A DNA stretch of 64,000 nt from Seonamhaeicola aphaedonensis (GTDB lineage Bacteria; Bacteroidota; Bacteroidia; Flavobacteriales; Flavobacteriaceae). The notes beneath the pieces are model-generated. The model did not search any database, had not been told where the DNA came from, and saw only the letters and a program-made list of their open reading frames with translations. Where the stretch lies: NCBI RefSeq assembly GCF_003386195.1, contig NZ_QRDX01000004.1:124001-188000 (forward strand). Reading direction: 5' to 3'. Of the stretch, positions 63,834 to 64,000 are shown in pieces. A program made the position numbers and the translations under genes. How positions within the stretch are numbered: position 1 is the stretch's first letter; each line of letters begins with the position of its first letter.

Positions 63834-64000
63834 TTATTTTGAAGTCATATTGTCAAGAACCGACATGATTATATAAAGTAAAATGATTAAGGGAATAGCT
63901 GCAAACTGAAGCACAATTAATAACACCACACAAAGGATAATAAAAATATACCTAGTAGCATTGGGTTTAAAACCCCAAGTTTTAAACTTTAAAGCGAACA
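63834..64000 (-). CDS. pssA: CDP-diacylglycerol-serine O-phosphatidyltransferase, 3' end
   Basis: Only the last ~55 codons are in the window, ending in TAA at 63834-63836. They encode FALKFKTWGFKPNATRY followed by a hydrophobic helix pair (FIILCVVLLIVLQFAAIPLI then LLYIIMSVL). This matches, from memory, the C-terminal helices of flavobacterial PssA, which makes phosphatidylserine, precursor of phosphatidylethanolamine. The CDP-alcohol phosphotransferase motif is outside the window, so the call is moderate. The DUF808 gene follows after 4 bp. Confidence 0.65.
   Translation of the reverse strand, partial: FALKFKTWGFKPNATRYIFIILCVVLLIVLQFAAIPLIILLYIIMSVLDNMTSK

Noticed and set aside
1-64000. 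tRNA, rRNA, riboswitch or prophage genes
   Set aside because: I saw no cloverleaf-type sequence with a TTCGA arm, no rRNA, no recognised riboswitch core, and no phage structural or integrase genes. A covariance-model scan would be needed to exclude small RNAs.

Overview
This window looks like chromosomal DNA of a marine or environmental Flavobacteriaceae-type Bacteroidetes. The evidence is low GC, almost no Shine-Dalgarno sequences, repeated -7 promoter boxes of the form TAnnTTTG, several TTG/GTG starts, TonB-dependent and other outer-membrane barrel proteins, and lineage-typical families (DUF2851, DUF3276/PUR, DUF1573, long NusB, YfiT, DUF6268-like). It is mostly dense housekeeping and metabolic sequence. 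I saw no rRNA, tRNA, CRISPR array, prophage or large island.

Layout. 1-3.4 kb: 3' part of a K+ channel gene, PspC-like and DUF2851 genes, and an outer-membrane protein. 3.5-12 kb: valS, DUF1573, an aspartyl protease-PDZ protein, an aminotransferase-murB pair, and an ECF sigma/anti-sigma pair. 12-24.6 kb: aquaporin, glycosyltransferase, a second sigma factor, an Nramp-like carrier, lipA, gap, a TPR hybrid histidine kinase, lpxK, a NIF3 protein, a degenerate zinc-ribbon coiled coil, and msrA. 24.6-27.9 kb: a sulfur/redox cluster of two rhodaneses, two thioredoxin-fold proteins and a divergent MarR regulator. 28-35 kb: a complete trp operon, trpE-G-D-C-(F-B fusion)-A. 35.5-43 kb: guaB, an outer-membrane barrel protein divergent from a FecA-like TonB receptor, and HMG-CoA lyase. 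43-57 kb: spondin-domain lipoprotein, pyrD, pepT, cysM, yajC-DUF1573-nusB, ABC exporter, PUR protein, acyltransferase and several small enzymes. 57-64 kb: recQ, the envelope operon kdsD-tatC-lptB, a short GIY-YIG element, DUF808 and the 3' end of pssA.

The most interesting signals are these. (1) A complete ribosome-dependent trp attenuator: a consensus Bacteroidetes promoter, a 15-codon leader peptide with three consecutive Trp codons, a 12-bp terminator hairpin just before trpE, and an upstream segment able to pair with the terminator's 5' arm and loop. (2) A 365-bp unit bounded by perfect 25-bp inverted repeats, themselves palindromes, and containing only a GIY-YIG nuclease gene. A truncated copy lies next to it and a solo palindrome sits directly upstream of trpD, suggesting a nuclease-linked REP-like repeat system. 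(3) An in-frame TrpF-TrpB fusion. (4) A zinc-ribbon protein that has lost all four metal ligands. (5) An Nramp-fold carrier lacking the DPGN metal motif.

Where a -7 box lies between two possible starts I chose the downstream ATG, so several genes are a few codons shorter than their maximal open frame.
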